Positions 1 to 8,268 of a stretch of 64,000 nt of DNA are shown here, piece after piece. Position 1 is the first letter of the stretch; the number at the start of each line of letters is the position of its first letter. The translations under genes and the position numbers were made by a program. Source of the DNA: an uncultured Fretibacterium sp. (lineage in GTDB: Bacteria; Synergistota; Synergistia; Synergistales; Aminobacteriaceae); NCBI GenBank assembly GCA_947168585.1, contig CAMVMK010000001.1, positions 1 to 64,000 on the forward strand, read 5' to 3'. Below the pieces are notes generated by a model, which worked only from the letters and a program-made list of their open reading frames with translations, was not told the origin of the DNA and did not search any database.

Positions 1-479
1 AGATTTTTTAAGCCTAAACGCCTGAAAATTTCGATTGAAAGCGAAATTATTTCAACGTCAGCCATAGCGTTTGAAATTCCTAAACACTCGGCATCAATCT
101 GATAAAACTGTCTGTAACGTCCTTTTTGAGGTCTTTCATGCCTGAACATCGGCCCCCAGTTCCATAATTTTGCACTCGCTCCCTGAACGCAAAGATTATT
201 TTCAATAGCCGCTCTCATAACTCCGGCTGTAGCTTCGGGTCTTAGAGTTATACTCCGTCCTCCGCGGTCTTCAAATGTATACATTTCTTTTTCAACTATG
301 TCTGTAGTCTCGCCGACACCGCGCGAAAATAATTCAGTGTGTTCAAAAATAGGCAGGTGAATTTCACTGAAGCCGAAATTTTTCATTGCTTCGCCTGCTG
401 TCTTAATGATATATGACCATTTCCAAGACTCGCCTGGTAAAATATCCCGTGTTCCTCTCGGTGCGCTTATTGCTGCCAT
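1..479 (-). CDS. hisS: Histidyl-tRNA synthetase, N-terminal part (cut by left edge)
   Basis: Charges tRNA-His in the cytoplasm. About 159 N-terminal residues are visible on the minus strand; the rest lies outside the window. The start ATG at 479 has AAAGGAGAG just upstream. The protein begins MAAISAPRGTRDILPGE, the usual HisS opening. It then carries the class II motif 2 region FRHERPQKGRYRQFYQ, with the HisRS-typical RPQ.GRYRQF sequence. It is divergent from the PilB-like gene, with about 80 bp between them. Family assignment is secure; the catalytic C-terminal part cannot be judged. Confidence 0.95.
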   Translation of the reverse strand, partial: MAAISAPRGTRDILPGESWKWSYIIKTAGEAMKNFGFSEIHLPIFEHTELFSRGVGETTDIVEKEMYTFEDRGGRSITLRPEATAGVMRAAIENNLCVQGASAKLWNWGPMFRHERPQKGRYRQFYQIDAECLGISNAMADVEIISLSIEIFRRLGLKN

Positions 480-503
480 TAAAATTTCTCTCCTTTATGA
501 ACG

Positions 504-531
504 ATTGTATAATTAGTAAAGTATAGCGCAA
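504..531 (-). promoter_or_regulatory. Putative sigma-70-type promoter for hisS
   Basis: Read on the minus strand, TTGCGC (526-531) and TACAAT (504-509) are separated by 16 bp and lie about 25 bp upstream of the hisS ATG. Pattern-based only. Confidence 0.4.
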
Positions 532-558
532 AAATTTTTAAGAACAGGGGGATAAAAT

Positions 559-2247
559 TTGGCAACTCTTTTTAGGCAGGCAAAAAAATTCGGCGACATC
601 TTACGCGAATATGATTTAGTCTCAGAAGAACAGCTTAATAACGCCTTAAAAATTCAAAAAAATACAGGTAAACGTCTCGGCGATGTTTTAGTTTCTATCA
701 ACGCTCTAACCCCGACGCAATTAGCCGAAATGTTAGCCATTCAATTTGATTTTCAATTCGTTCAGCTTGACCGTTATCAAATTCAGCCTGAAGCTATAAA
801 ATTAATTCCTAAGAATGTCGCGGAACGTCTCAGCGTAGTTCCTCTCGAAATTGACAAGGACGGAACTTTAGTCGTAACTATGGCCGACCCGTTAGACCTG
901 CCCTCGCAGGACGAAATTAAAATGCTCACTGGGCATAATCTCCGCGTTACGATTTCAGGCCGTGATGATATTAAAAGAAATTTGCACAGGCTCTACGACT
1001 TAACGACAAACTTAGAGGGCGTCAGGGCACTCAGCGAACAGGCTCAGGCAGAAGCCGCCGCTTATACTCCTTTGGCAGCAACTACGATGGTAGCGGGGCC
1101 GGACGATGCTCCTTTAATCGAACTTGTCAACGATACTATTTCTCAGGCTGTCCGCGAAGAAGCTTCAGATATTCATATTGAAGCCTACGAAGGAACCTGC
1201 CGTATCAGATTCAGGGTCGACGGGAATTTATATGTTCATTTAGAATATCCTCCGAATTTACACCCGTCTGTAGTTTCGAGAATTAAAATTATGTCGGGCA
1301 TGGATATTTCAGAAAAAAGAAAGCCTCAGGACGGACGAATTTTAACGGTCATTGACAACAAGCACATAGATTTGCGTGTATCTTCATTGCCGACTATGAG
1401 CGGAGAAAAAATCGTTATGAGAATTTTAGACAGGGATCACGCCGCTGTTGACTTAGAGCGTCTCGGTTTTGATGAAGACGATATGAAATATATCAATAAA
1501 TTCTGCGAAATGCCGTGGGGAATTATGCTCGCTACAGGGCCTACAGGCTCGGGAAAATCAACAACTCTTTATTCAATGTTAAAACGAATAAGCAGCCCGG
1601 ATATTAATATCGTAACAGTTGAAGACCCCGTAGAATTTTATATTCCCGGAATTAATCAGGTAAACGTCAACGAAAAAGCCGGATTAACTTTTGACTCGGC
1701 TCTGCGTTCAATTCTTCGTCAAGACCCCGATAAAATTATGATCGGAGAGATTAGAGACGGCGATACTGCTCAAATAGCAATTAGATCCGCATTAACGGGA
1801 CATTTTGTTTTATCTACTCTTCACACTAATGACGCTCCGAGCGCTGCAACAAGAATTATAGATATGGGTATTCAGCCGTTCTTACTTTCGGCTTCATTAT
1901 CGGGCGTTGTTGCTCAAAGACTTGTCCGTTGTTTATGTCCTTTCTGCAGAGAAGAATATGAACTTGACGATGATACATGCGAAAAAATTCACGTCCCTGC
2001 ACATTCCCATGCTTTCAGACCTATAGGGTGTTCAAGCTGCCGGAACGGTTACAGGGGCAGGCGCGGAATTTATGAAGTTATGGTTGTTGATGATAATATC
2101 CGCGAAATGATTTTGAAAGGCGCAGACAATATCGAACTTAGAGACGCTGCTATTGCTCAGGGCATGAAGACTTTAAGACAGGCCGGAGTCAATGCTGCTA
2201 TGAAAGGATTTACTTCTCTTGAAGAAGTTTTAACTACTACTCTTTAA
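559..2247 (+). CDS. pilB: Type IV pilus / type II secretion assembly ATPase (PilB/GspE)
   Basis: Hexameric ATPase that powers pilus or pseudopilus extension at the inner membrane. The N-terminal about 150 residues form a MshEN/T2SSE_N-type domain. The Walker A box GPTGSGKST lies at residues 327-335, followed by an Asp box, Walker B (IMIGEIRD) and a His box (STLHTND). A tetracysteine zinc motif (CLCPFC ... CSSC) near the C-terminus is typical of PilB/GspE and argues against PilT. Length (562 aa) is normal. Translation probably starts at TTG 559, behind a GGGGG stretch. No pilC, pilT or pilin genes are adjacent; the next gene is an anchored nuclease. A competence or pilus role is inferred. Confidence 0.9.
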   Translation: MATLFRQAKKFGDILREYDLVSEEQLNNALKIQKNTGKRLGDVLVSINALTPTQLAEMLAIQFDFQFVQLDRYQIQPEAIKLIPKNVAERLSVVPLEIDKDGTLVVTMADPLDLPSQDEIKMLTGHNLRVTISGRDDIKRNLHRLYDLTTNLEGVRALSEQAQAEAAAYTPLAATTMVAGPDDAPLIELVNDTISQAVREEASDIHIEAYEGTCRIRFRVDGNLYVHLEYPPNLHPSVVSRIKIMSGMDISEKRKPQDGRILTVIDNKHIDLRVSSLPTMSGEKIVMRILDRDHAAVDLERLGFDEDDMKYINKFCEMPWGIMLATGPTGSGKSTTLYSMLKRISSPDINIVTVEDPVEFYIPGINQVNVNEKAGLTFDSALRSILRQDPDKIMIGEIRDGDTAQIAIRSALTGHFVLSTLHTNDAPSAATRIIDMGIQPFLLSASLSGVVAQRLVRCLCPFCREEYELDDDTCEKIHVPAHSHAFRPIGCSSCRNGYRGRRGIYEVMVVDDNIREMILKGADNIELRDAAIAQGMKTLRQAGVNAAMKGFTSLEEVLTTTL

Positions 2248-2260
2248 TAATTTTAAGAAA

Positions 2261-2887
2261 ATGGCACGGAAAAAAAATAAAAATTTTAATATTGAAGACT
2301 TAATGAAACTCGGCCCGAAGAAAATAATTTTATTAATAATCGCGGCCGTAGCAATTTATTTCACGGGCGGAGATATTTCATTTCTTGATAATTATTTTAA
2401 TGACGGAAATGTAAATCAAACTTCAACAACTACAACAACAACGAATGTAAATGCTTCGGATATTGTTAAAGGGATTGTAGTCAGAGTTGTTGACGGCGAC
2501 ACCGCTGTAGTACGCGTAAACGGCGAAGACAGGCGCGTAAGATTTTTGGGCGTTGATACTCCTGAAACAGTTCACCCGACTAAAGGCGTACAGCCTCACG
2601 GAAAAGAAGCAAGCAATTTCACTAAAGAATCTTTAACTGCCCGCGATGTCTGGCTCGAATACGACAAAAATCCGACAGACAGATATAACAGGCATTTAGC
2701 TTACGTTTGGCTTTCGAAACCTGAGAAAATTAACAGCGAAACTATCCGGCGCGATATGTTCAACGCTAAATTATTGGCTCAAGGTTACGCGAAAGTTATG
2801 ATAATCAAGCCTAATAACCGTTACGAAAAATTATTCAAAGAAATTCAAAACGAAGCTGAAAAATCAAAATTAGGAATTTGGGAATAA
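2261..2887 (+). CDS. Membrane-anchored thermonuclease-like (SNase) nuclease
   Basis: 208 aa. A basic N-terminus is followed by one hydrophobic segment (about residues 21-38), a Thr-rich linker, and an SNase domain from about residue 68. SNase signatures are visible: VVDGDTAVV, RVRFLGVDTPE and DRYNRHLAYVWL, covering the Ca-binding Asp and the catalytic Arg/Glu region. It probably cleaves DNA/RNA outside the cytoplasmic membrane. It starts 13 bp after the PilB-like ATPase stop and is likely co-transcribed with it. A link to DNA uptake or nutrient scavenging is an inference from this pairing. The family call is strong; the substrate is not known. Confidence 0.88.
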   Translation: MARKKNKNFNIEDLMKLGPKKIILLIIAAVAIYFTGGDISFLDNYFNDGNVNQTSTTTTTTNVNASDIVKGIVVRVVDGDTAVVRVNGEDRRVRFLGVDTPETVHPTKGVQPHGKEASNFTKESLTARDVWLEYDKNPTDRYNRHLAYVWLSKPEKINSETIRRDMFNAKLLAQGYAKVMIIKPNNRYEKLFKEIQNEAEKSKLGIWE

Positions 2888-2892
2888 TAAAA

Positions 2893-2926
2893 AAGAAGCT
2901 CTCTGAAAAATTCGGGGAGCTTTTTT
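2893..2926. terminator. Bidirectional rho-independent terminator between nuclease and murG
   Basis: AAGCTCTC and GGGGAGCTT form a stem around a 10-nt loop, with T6 on the right and an A-run on the left. It can end the plus-strand nuclease transcript and the convergent murG transcript. Confidence 0.8.
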
Positions 2927-2968
2927 AATTCTAAAATTTCAAAAATTGACGGATTTACGCTCAAACAC

Positions 2969-3934
2969 TTAATTTATAATATCGATGAGTTTTTTTAATA
3001 AATTTTCGGGCGTGTCGTTTTCATAAAAAATTCTTGAATTTTTCGAGAGTTTTATAAATTCTTGAGCGTTTTTAACTTGATGATTGTCAGCTGCTCCCGG
3101 CCACGGAATAGATATTGCCGGGATTTTCCATTTAAGAATTTCAGCGAGCGTTGAACCTCCTGCGCGGCATACTATAACATCGCAGATTGAATAAAAAGGG
3201 TTCATATCCCATTGAGGCGGAATAAAATGAGCATTTTCTAAATTTTTGCGTTCGTGAGACAAAAAAATAAATTCAAAATTTTTACCTTTGCAGAGCCCTG
3301 CAGTTTTCAATAAAATTTCATTCAAAGGTCCGCTCCCTAATGAGCCTCCTGCAATGCCTATGATTTTTGAATCTGCTTTAATTTCAAGTCCTAAAATTTT
3401 CAACGCTTCTTCACGTTTTATTCTCACGGGTTCGCGTACGGGAATACCGACATAACTAAAATTATTTATGCCCTCGCAGGACGGCCAGCCCGTTATGATT
3501 TTCGCCAAATTAAATTTAGAAGCAAAACGTGTAACTTTACCTGCAACGGCGTTTTGTTCATGAAGAGTTACGGGAATTTTTTTCAATTTTGCTATTAAGA
3601 GCGGCGCAAATGAAACATAACCGCCGAATAAAAATATTTCATCGGGCTTAAAACTTTCTATAAATTTTTTTGCCTGAAAAAATGATTTTATTAACGCAAA
3701 AGATCTTGAAAAAATTTTGCTGATTGAACGTGTACCGAGCGGCGAACCTGAAATTGCAAGCCTAAAAGGATTTATTCCGGCTGAATTATAAATTTCTTTT
3801 TCAAGTTCACGTGAGCCGCAGAGCCATTCGACTTTACTGCCGTTTTTTTCAAGCTCTCGCCCGTAAACTATAGCCGGGAAAATATGTCCGCCTGTACCGC
3901 CTGAGGCGATTAAAAATTTTTTATTCGAGTTCAT
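2969..3934 (-). CDS. murG: UDP-GlcNAc:lipid I N-acetylglucosaminyltransferase (MurG)
   Basis: Adds GlcNAc to lipid I on the inner face of the membrane to make lipid II. The N-terminal GGTGGHIFPA loop (residues 12-21) and the C-terminal donor-binding region CRAGGSTLAEI with the SIPWPGAADNHQ stretch are the family hallmarks. At 321 aa it is shorter than the usual about 350. Its start overlaps the ftsW 3' end by 14 bp, so translation is probably coupled. It forms a murD-ftsW-murG trio detached from the rest of a division/cell-wall cluster. Confidence 0.95.
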   Translation of the reverse strand: MNSNKKFLIASGGTGGHIFPAIVYGRELEKNGSKVEWLCGSRELEKEIYNSAGINPFRLAISGSPLGTRSISKIFSRSFALIKSFFQAKKFIESFKPDEIFLFGGYVSFAPLLIAKLKKIPVTLHEQNAVAGKVTRFASKFNLAKIITGWPSCEGINNFSYVGIPVREPVRIKREEALKILGLEIKADSKIIGIAGGSLGSGPLNEILLKTAGLCKGKNFEFIFLSHERKNLENAHFIPPQWDMNPFYSICDVIVCRAGGSTLAEILKWKIPAISIPWPGAADNHQVKNAQEFIKLSKNSRIFYENDTPENLLKKLIDIIN

Positions 3935-5075
3935 GTTTTTTCTCTTTTTCTTTTTTTACTTTAGCTTTAGTTTTCTTTTTTGCTTCCTGTTTATCATTTA
4001 TAGCTTTATTTTCGGCTTTAATAGTCATCAGGAGGCCGATTTTTGCCCACATGAATAACATCGAGCTTCCTCCTGCGCTTATAAAAGGCATAGGAATACC
4101 CGTCAGCGGCATTAATTTAGTAACTCCTGCAACGTTTACGAACATCGGAAAAATTACACTCGCGGTCAGGCCAAGTGCTAAAGATTTCGTGAATTTGTTT
4201 TTAGCATTTTTATAAATATAATAAACTTTCCACGTCCATACAGCGTAAAGCGAAATTAAAAACATCGTGCCTAAAAGCCCGAACTCTTCGCCTATAGCCG
4301 GAAAAATATAATCCGTTTCAGCTTCAGGAAGATAACGTTCTTCCTGCAGGCCCTTGCCTATACCTACGCCGGTTACTGAACCGTTAGCGAATGCCACAAG
4401 ACCTTGAATAATTTGAAAGCCCCTGCCCATAGGGTCGTCCCAAGGATCCCAGAAAGCATAAAAACGTCTCATTCTATACGGAGCGATTAATATTAAAAAC
4501 ACTACAGCCGCCGCCCCGAAAATTACGCCTATTAAAGGATATTTCCACCCGCGCCGCTCAATGTGCATTACAAAACATATAGCAGCAACAAGAATAGTTC
4601 CGCCCAAATTAGGCTGAAACATCAACGGCACTGCTAACATAAAAATTGTCGTCAATGTCGGACTTAAAAACGAATGTAAATCTGAACGTAAATTAACCTC
4701 GTCTTCATTAAGACGCTTGGCCATGAAAATAGGCAGTGTAAATAAAACAAATTCAAGCGGCTGAAATCTAAAGCCCGGTAAAGCTAACCACCGCCGTGCG
4801 CCTCCGACCTTTATTCCGATACCTGGAATTAAAGTTAAAAGCAGTAAAATCCATGAAATTAAAAATAATTTTGAGCTGTGTTTTCTAAATTTTTCACTCG
4901 AAAACAACATGCAGACAAACATAAACGTTACGCCGACCCCTATAAACTGAAACTGACGCAACGGGTGTGCAAAAGGATTTCCGGCGGCCATGCTGTTGCG
5001 GAGCGATAACGAAGAGATCATTATCATTCCGCAGCCGCTTAGTATTAACGGGATTATTATTTCGATGATGAACAT
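3921..5075 (-). CDS. ftsW: Cell-division lipid II polymerase FtsW (SEDS family)
   Basis: Multi-pass SEDS glycosyltransferase for septal peptidoglycan. About ten hydrophobic segments are seen. SEDS signatures include the GGARRWLALPGFRFQPLE region, PAIGEEFGLLGT and the GIPMPFISAGGSS loop. Position between murD and murG fits FtsW rather than RodA. The N-terminus is very short before the first membrane segment, as in many anaerobes. The C-terminal about 23 residues are strongly Lys/Glu-rich, a basic cytoplasmic tail. It overlaps both neighbours, by 19 bp with murD and 14 bp with murG. Confidence 0.92.
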   Translation of the reverse strand: MFIIEIIIPLILSGCGMIMISSLSLRNSMAAGNPFAHPLRQFQFIGVGVTFMFVCMLFSSEKFRKHSSKLFLISWILLLLTLIPGIGIKVGGARRWLALPGFRFQPLEFVLFTLPIFMAKRLNEDEVNLRSDLHSFLSPTLTTIFMLAVPLMFQPNLGGTILVAAICFVMHIERRGWKYPLIGVIFGAAAVVFLILIAPYRMRRFYAFWDPWDDPMGRGFQIIQGLVAFANGSVTGVGIGKGLQEERYLPEAETDYIFPAIGEEFGLLGTMFLISLYAVWTWKVYYIYKNAKNKFTKSLALGLTASVIFPMFVNVAGVTKLMPLTGIPMPFISAGGSSMLFMWAKIGLLMTIKAENKAINDKQEAKKKTKAKVKKEKEKKHELE

Positions 5076-6415
5076 TTTTCGCGGACGATTTTACAGAAAT
5101 GTTCGCCCCTCGCCTTATAACTTTTATACATGTCCCAGCTTGTGCACGCAGGCGATAATAAAACTACCATGCCGGGCTTTGCTAATTTTTCAGCTTCGTT
5201 CACAGCGTCTTCCATTGTTGAAACGCGCTTGAAATCTTTGAAATCTGCTTCTTCGAGAGCCTTTTGAATTTTCGGGGCTTCTTCGCCGATTAAGAGAGCG
5301 AAATCACATTCGTTTTTAACAGTCGCGGCTAAATTTGAATATTCTTCGCCTTTGCCCTGACCGCCTAAAATTATAATTTTCCGGCCTTTGATACATCTCA
5401 TAGCAGTTACTGAAGCGTCAACATTCGTACCTTTTGAGTCATCGATATAAGTAACGCCGTTAATAGTTCCTGCATATTCACAGCGGTGCGGAAGAGGTTT
5501 GAAGCCGTCTAATAAATTTTTAGCGTCATCAATCTTAACGCCCATTAATTTTGCCGCGCAAAGACACATAGCAACGTTTTCAAGATTATGAGAGCCGATT
5601 AAAGTTGTGTCGCTGAAATCAAAAAGTTTTCTGCTTTTTCCGTCAAGAGTCAAGACTGCTTCATGAGCGTCTTCATTCATGAAAATATGACCGCGTGAAT
5701 TATGTTTCGGTTCTTTTTTCCAGCTTAAAGTTATTAAATTTCCTGAGGCGTTCAAAATTTCAAAATCTCTGTCTTGAATTATTCCCCAGCCTTCGGGAGC
5801 GCGGAGTTTTAAGACACGTGATTTAGCTTCAACGTAATTTTCAAAACTTCCGTGCCAATCTATATGGTCGGGAGCGATATTAGTAACGATTGAAATTTTT
5901 GAGCCTAAATTTTTTTCTGCTCTTGCTAACTGAAAACTGCTGAGTTCTAAGACTACTGCGTCAAAATTTTCGCTTGTGAAACTTGATGACGCTGTGCCTA
6001 AATTCCCGCCTGTACCGGCCTTTAATCCTGCTTTGTTAAGAATATAGCCGGTTAATGAAGTTACTGTGCTTTTTCCGTTAGAGCCTGTAACGCAGATTAA
6101 ATTTTTTGCTTTAATGTGAGGCAGAACGAAATCTAATTCGCCGGTGAGTTTTGCTCCGCGTTTTTGAGCCTCGATTAAAATTTCAGATTTAGGCGAAATT
6201 CCTGAACTTATTAAAATTTCGTCTGCTTCAAAAACTTTTTCAGTGTTTCCGTTTTCTTCAAAATTTATATTTTTCTCATTGAAGAGATTTTTAATTTCGT
6301 CATTAATATTTTTCTGTTCAGACACAAAAACTTCAAAGCCTAAATTTTTAGCTAATAAGGCCAAGCCCTGACCGCTGACCCCTGCGCCTATGATTGAAAC
6401 TTTATAATTTTGCAT
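5057..6415 (-). CDS. murD: UDP-N-acetylmuramoyl-L-alanine:D-glutamate ligase (MurD)
   Basis: Cytoplasmic Mur ligase adding D-Glu to UDP-MurNAc-Ala. It shows an N-terminal dinucleotide-like GAGVSGQG, the ATP loop TGSNGKST (about residues 110-117), the central HIDWHGSFENYVEAK region and the C-terminal PHRCEY...DDSKGTN block typical of Mur ligases. The ATG at 6415 is preferred over a TTG at 6424 because AGGAG lies about 11 bp before the ATG and too close to the TTG. It is the first gene of the murD-ftsW-murG run. Confidence 0.94.
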   Translation of the reverse strand: MQNYKVSIIGAGVSGQGLALLAKNLGFEVFVSEQKNINDEIKNLFNEKNINFEENGNTEKVFEADEILISSGISPKSEILIEAQKRGAKLTGELDFVLPHIKAKNLICVTGSNGKSTVTSLTGYILNKAGLKAGTGGNLGTASSSFTSENFDAVVLELSSFQLARAEKNLGSKISIVTNIAPDHIDWHGSFENYVEAKSRVLKLRAPEGWGIIQDRDFEILNASGNLITLSWKKEPKHNSRGHIFMNEDAHEAVLTLDGKSRKLFDFSDTTLIGSHNLENVAMCLCAAKLMGVKIDDAKNLLDGFKPLPHRCEYAGTINGVTYIDDSKGTNVDASVTAMRCIKGRKIIILGGQGKGEEYSNLAATVKNECDFALLIGEEAPKIQKALEEADFKDFKRVSTMEDAVNEAEKLAKPGMVVLLSPACTSWDMYKSYKARGEHFCKIVREKCSSSK

Positions 6416-6467
6416 TAATTTCAATACTCCTGTTAAAAAATTTTTCGCGGCATATTATAAATTATTT

Positions 6468-7745
6468 TTAATCAACGACATCTAAAACTTCGTCTTCATT
6501 TTCGATTTTCGAAAGATTAAGCAGAGTTATTCTGTGGTCTTCGAGGGCTTCAACTTTGATACGCCAGCCGTTATATTCAAAAATTTCTCCTGCTTCAGGA
6601 AAACTTCCCGACAGCGTCAAAACTAAACCGCCTAAACTTTCAGCATCATCGCTTTCAAATTCAGAGCCTAATGCTTCGCTGAGATTTTCGAGACTTATTC
6701 CGCCTTGAACTTTATAAGAGCCGTCATCTAATTTTTGAATTTCGGGGGCTTCCTGGTCGTATTCGTCTTGAATTTCGCCTACAATCTGCTCCAAAATATC
6801 TTCCATTGTTACAAGACCTGCAACTCCGCCGTATTCGTCAACAATTATAGCTATATGAATATGCTCGCGCCTCATATTTTCGAGTAATTCAGCAGTTCTT
6901 ATAGTTTCGGGAACAAAAATAGGTTTGCGCAGTAAATTTCTAACTTCACATGTTAAATCGGAGTCCAAAAGATTTTTCAAAGTATCTTTGACGTATAAAA
7001 TTCCGATGATATTATCCGGGCTTTCTTCATAGACAGGCAGGCGCGAATGTCCTTCGTCAATAAAAATTTTCACGGCTTCAGCTAAAGTATCATCAGCCTC
7101 TAAAGCTATCATGTCCGTTCTTGGTATCATGATTTCATGAACTCTTGTTTCGTCAAAGTCAATAATTCCGTCAATCATTCGTCTTTCACTTGCTTCAAGA
7201 GCTCCGCTTTCCTCGCCGATTTTCACGAATTGTTCTATTTCGTCTCTCGTTACAAAAACCTGCTGAGTTCCTAAATCAATATGAAGCAAAATCCCGATAG
7301 CTTTAACACATTTTTTCATAGCCCAAGCTATAGGAGCAATTAAAACCGCTAAAACTCTCAATATCGGCGATGCAAAAATTAAAATATTTTCGGAGTAAAC
7401 CATAGCCGCGCTTTTAGGCAGAATTTCACCGAAGATAACTATTAAGACCGTCATCACAGGAACAACAAAAACTAAAGCACGGGAGCCGAAAATTTCAAGC
7501 ACTACACTCGAAGCTAATGCAGACGCTGAAATATTTACAACGTTATTAGCTATTAAACAGACAGTTAAAGCCTCTTGAGTGTCATCAATGAGCCATTGAA
7601 ACGTTGAATTTAAGAATTTATATTTATCCTGCTCCTGCAAAGTTCGGAGTTTTCCCGTTCCTGTTGCGGTTATTGAGGTTTCTGCACCGCTGAAAAATGC
7701 CGACAGCAAAAATAAAATCACAAAGCCTAAAATTATCCCTGTCAT
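6468..7745 (-). CDS. CNNM/CorC-type membrane protein with CBS pair
   Basis: 425 aa. An N-terminal DUF21/CNNM membrane domain with about four hydrophobic segments (residues 1-150) is followed by two CBS motifs (about 205-325) and a C-terminal CorC_HlyC domain. The sequence IPRTDMIALEADDTLAEA and the stretch DEYGGVAGLVTMEDILEQIVGEI are typical of the family once called hemolysin C and now linked to Mg/Co transport. It is translationally coupled to ybeY: its ATG lies inside the ybeY 3' end. Transport direction and ion are not decidable from sequence. Confidence 0.9.
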   Translation of the reverse strand: MTGIILGFVILFLLSAFFSGAETSITATGTGKLRTLQEQDKYKFLNSTFQWLIDDTQEALTVCLIANNVVNISASALASSVVLEIFGSRALVFVVPVMTVLIVIFGEILPKSAAMVYSENILIFASPILRVLAVLIAPIAWAMKKCVKAIGILLHIDLGTQQVFVTRDEIEQFVKIGEESGALEASERRMIDGIIDFDETRVHEIMIPRTDMIALEADDTLAEAVKIFIDEGHSRLPVYEESPDNIIGILYVKDTLKNLLDSDLTCEVRNLLRKPIFVPETIRTAELLENMRREHIHIAIIVDEYGGVAGLVTMEDILEQIVGEIQDEYDQEAPEIQKLDDGSYKVQGGISLENLSEALGSEFESDDAESLGGLVLTLSGSFPEAGEIFEYNGWRIKVEALEDHRITLLNLSKIENEDEVLDVVD

Positions 7746-7746
7746 T

Positions 7747-8232
7747 TTATTTTGCCTCCGCTAAAATTTTATTTTTAATTTCGTCCTGCATTCGCCACAT
7801 TAATTCCTGCTTTTCGTCAGTATCGTGATCATAACCGAGTAAATGTAAAAATGAATGAGCAATCATTAAATAAATTGCTTCGTTTTTTTCGAGTTCGCTG
7901 TGAAGTCTGAAAACTTCTTCGGGACAAATTACAATGTCGCCCAAAGTTAAGACTGGCATAAAAAAATTCTCGTCTTTATCTTCAAAATTAATTAAAGGGA
8001 ACGACAGAACGTCTGTAGGTTCATCAACATTTCTGTAATCGTGATTTAATTTGCGGATTTCGTCAGGTGTCGTGAAAGTTAAAGAAATCTCTGCAAATTC
8101 ATAATTTTTTGAGTCGGGATAAATAACCGCAAGTTCGTTTTCAAGAACTGCTGCGGCTTTTTCAAGATTAAAATCGCTGCTACTATCGCCTTCTGAGTCT
8201 TCGGGCGGGTTAATAGTTAATGATAATTTCAA
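7747..8232 (-). CDS. ybeY: Endoribonuclease / rRNA maturation factor YbeY
   Basis: Zinc metalloprotein acting in 16S rRNA 3' maturation and ribosome quality control. The H-x3-H-x5-H metal site appears as HSFLHLLGYDH near residues 127-137, and the substrate-side motif NHDYRNVDEPTDVLSFP is conserved. The first His is followed by Ser rather than the common Gly. A 10-residue acidic/Ser insertion occurs near the N-terminus. The start appears to be TTG at 8232 with a weak, distant AAAGG; no ATG is available upstream. It lies between a 7TM-HD protein gene and the CBS protein gene, an arrangement common in Gram-positive-like genomes. Confidence 0.92.
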   Translation of the reverse strand: MKLSLTINPPEDSEGDSSSDFNLEKAAAVLENELAVIYPDSKNYEFAEISLTFTTPDEIRKLNHDYRNVDEPTDVLSFPLINFEDKDENFFMPVLTLGDIVICPEEVFRLHSELEKNEAIYLMIAHSFLHLLGYDHDTDEKQELMWRMQDEIKNKILAEAK

Positions 8233-8268
8233 AATTAAAACTCTAACCTTTCTTTCTTATACTTAATC

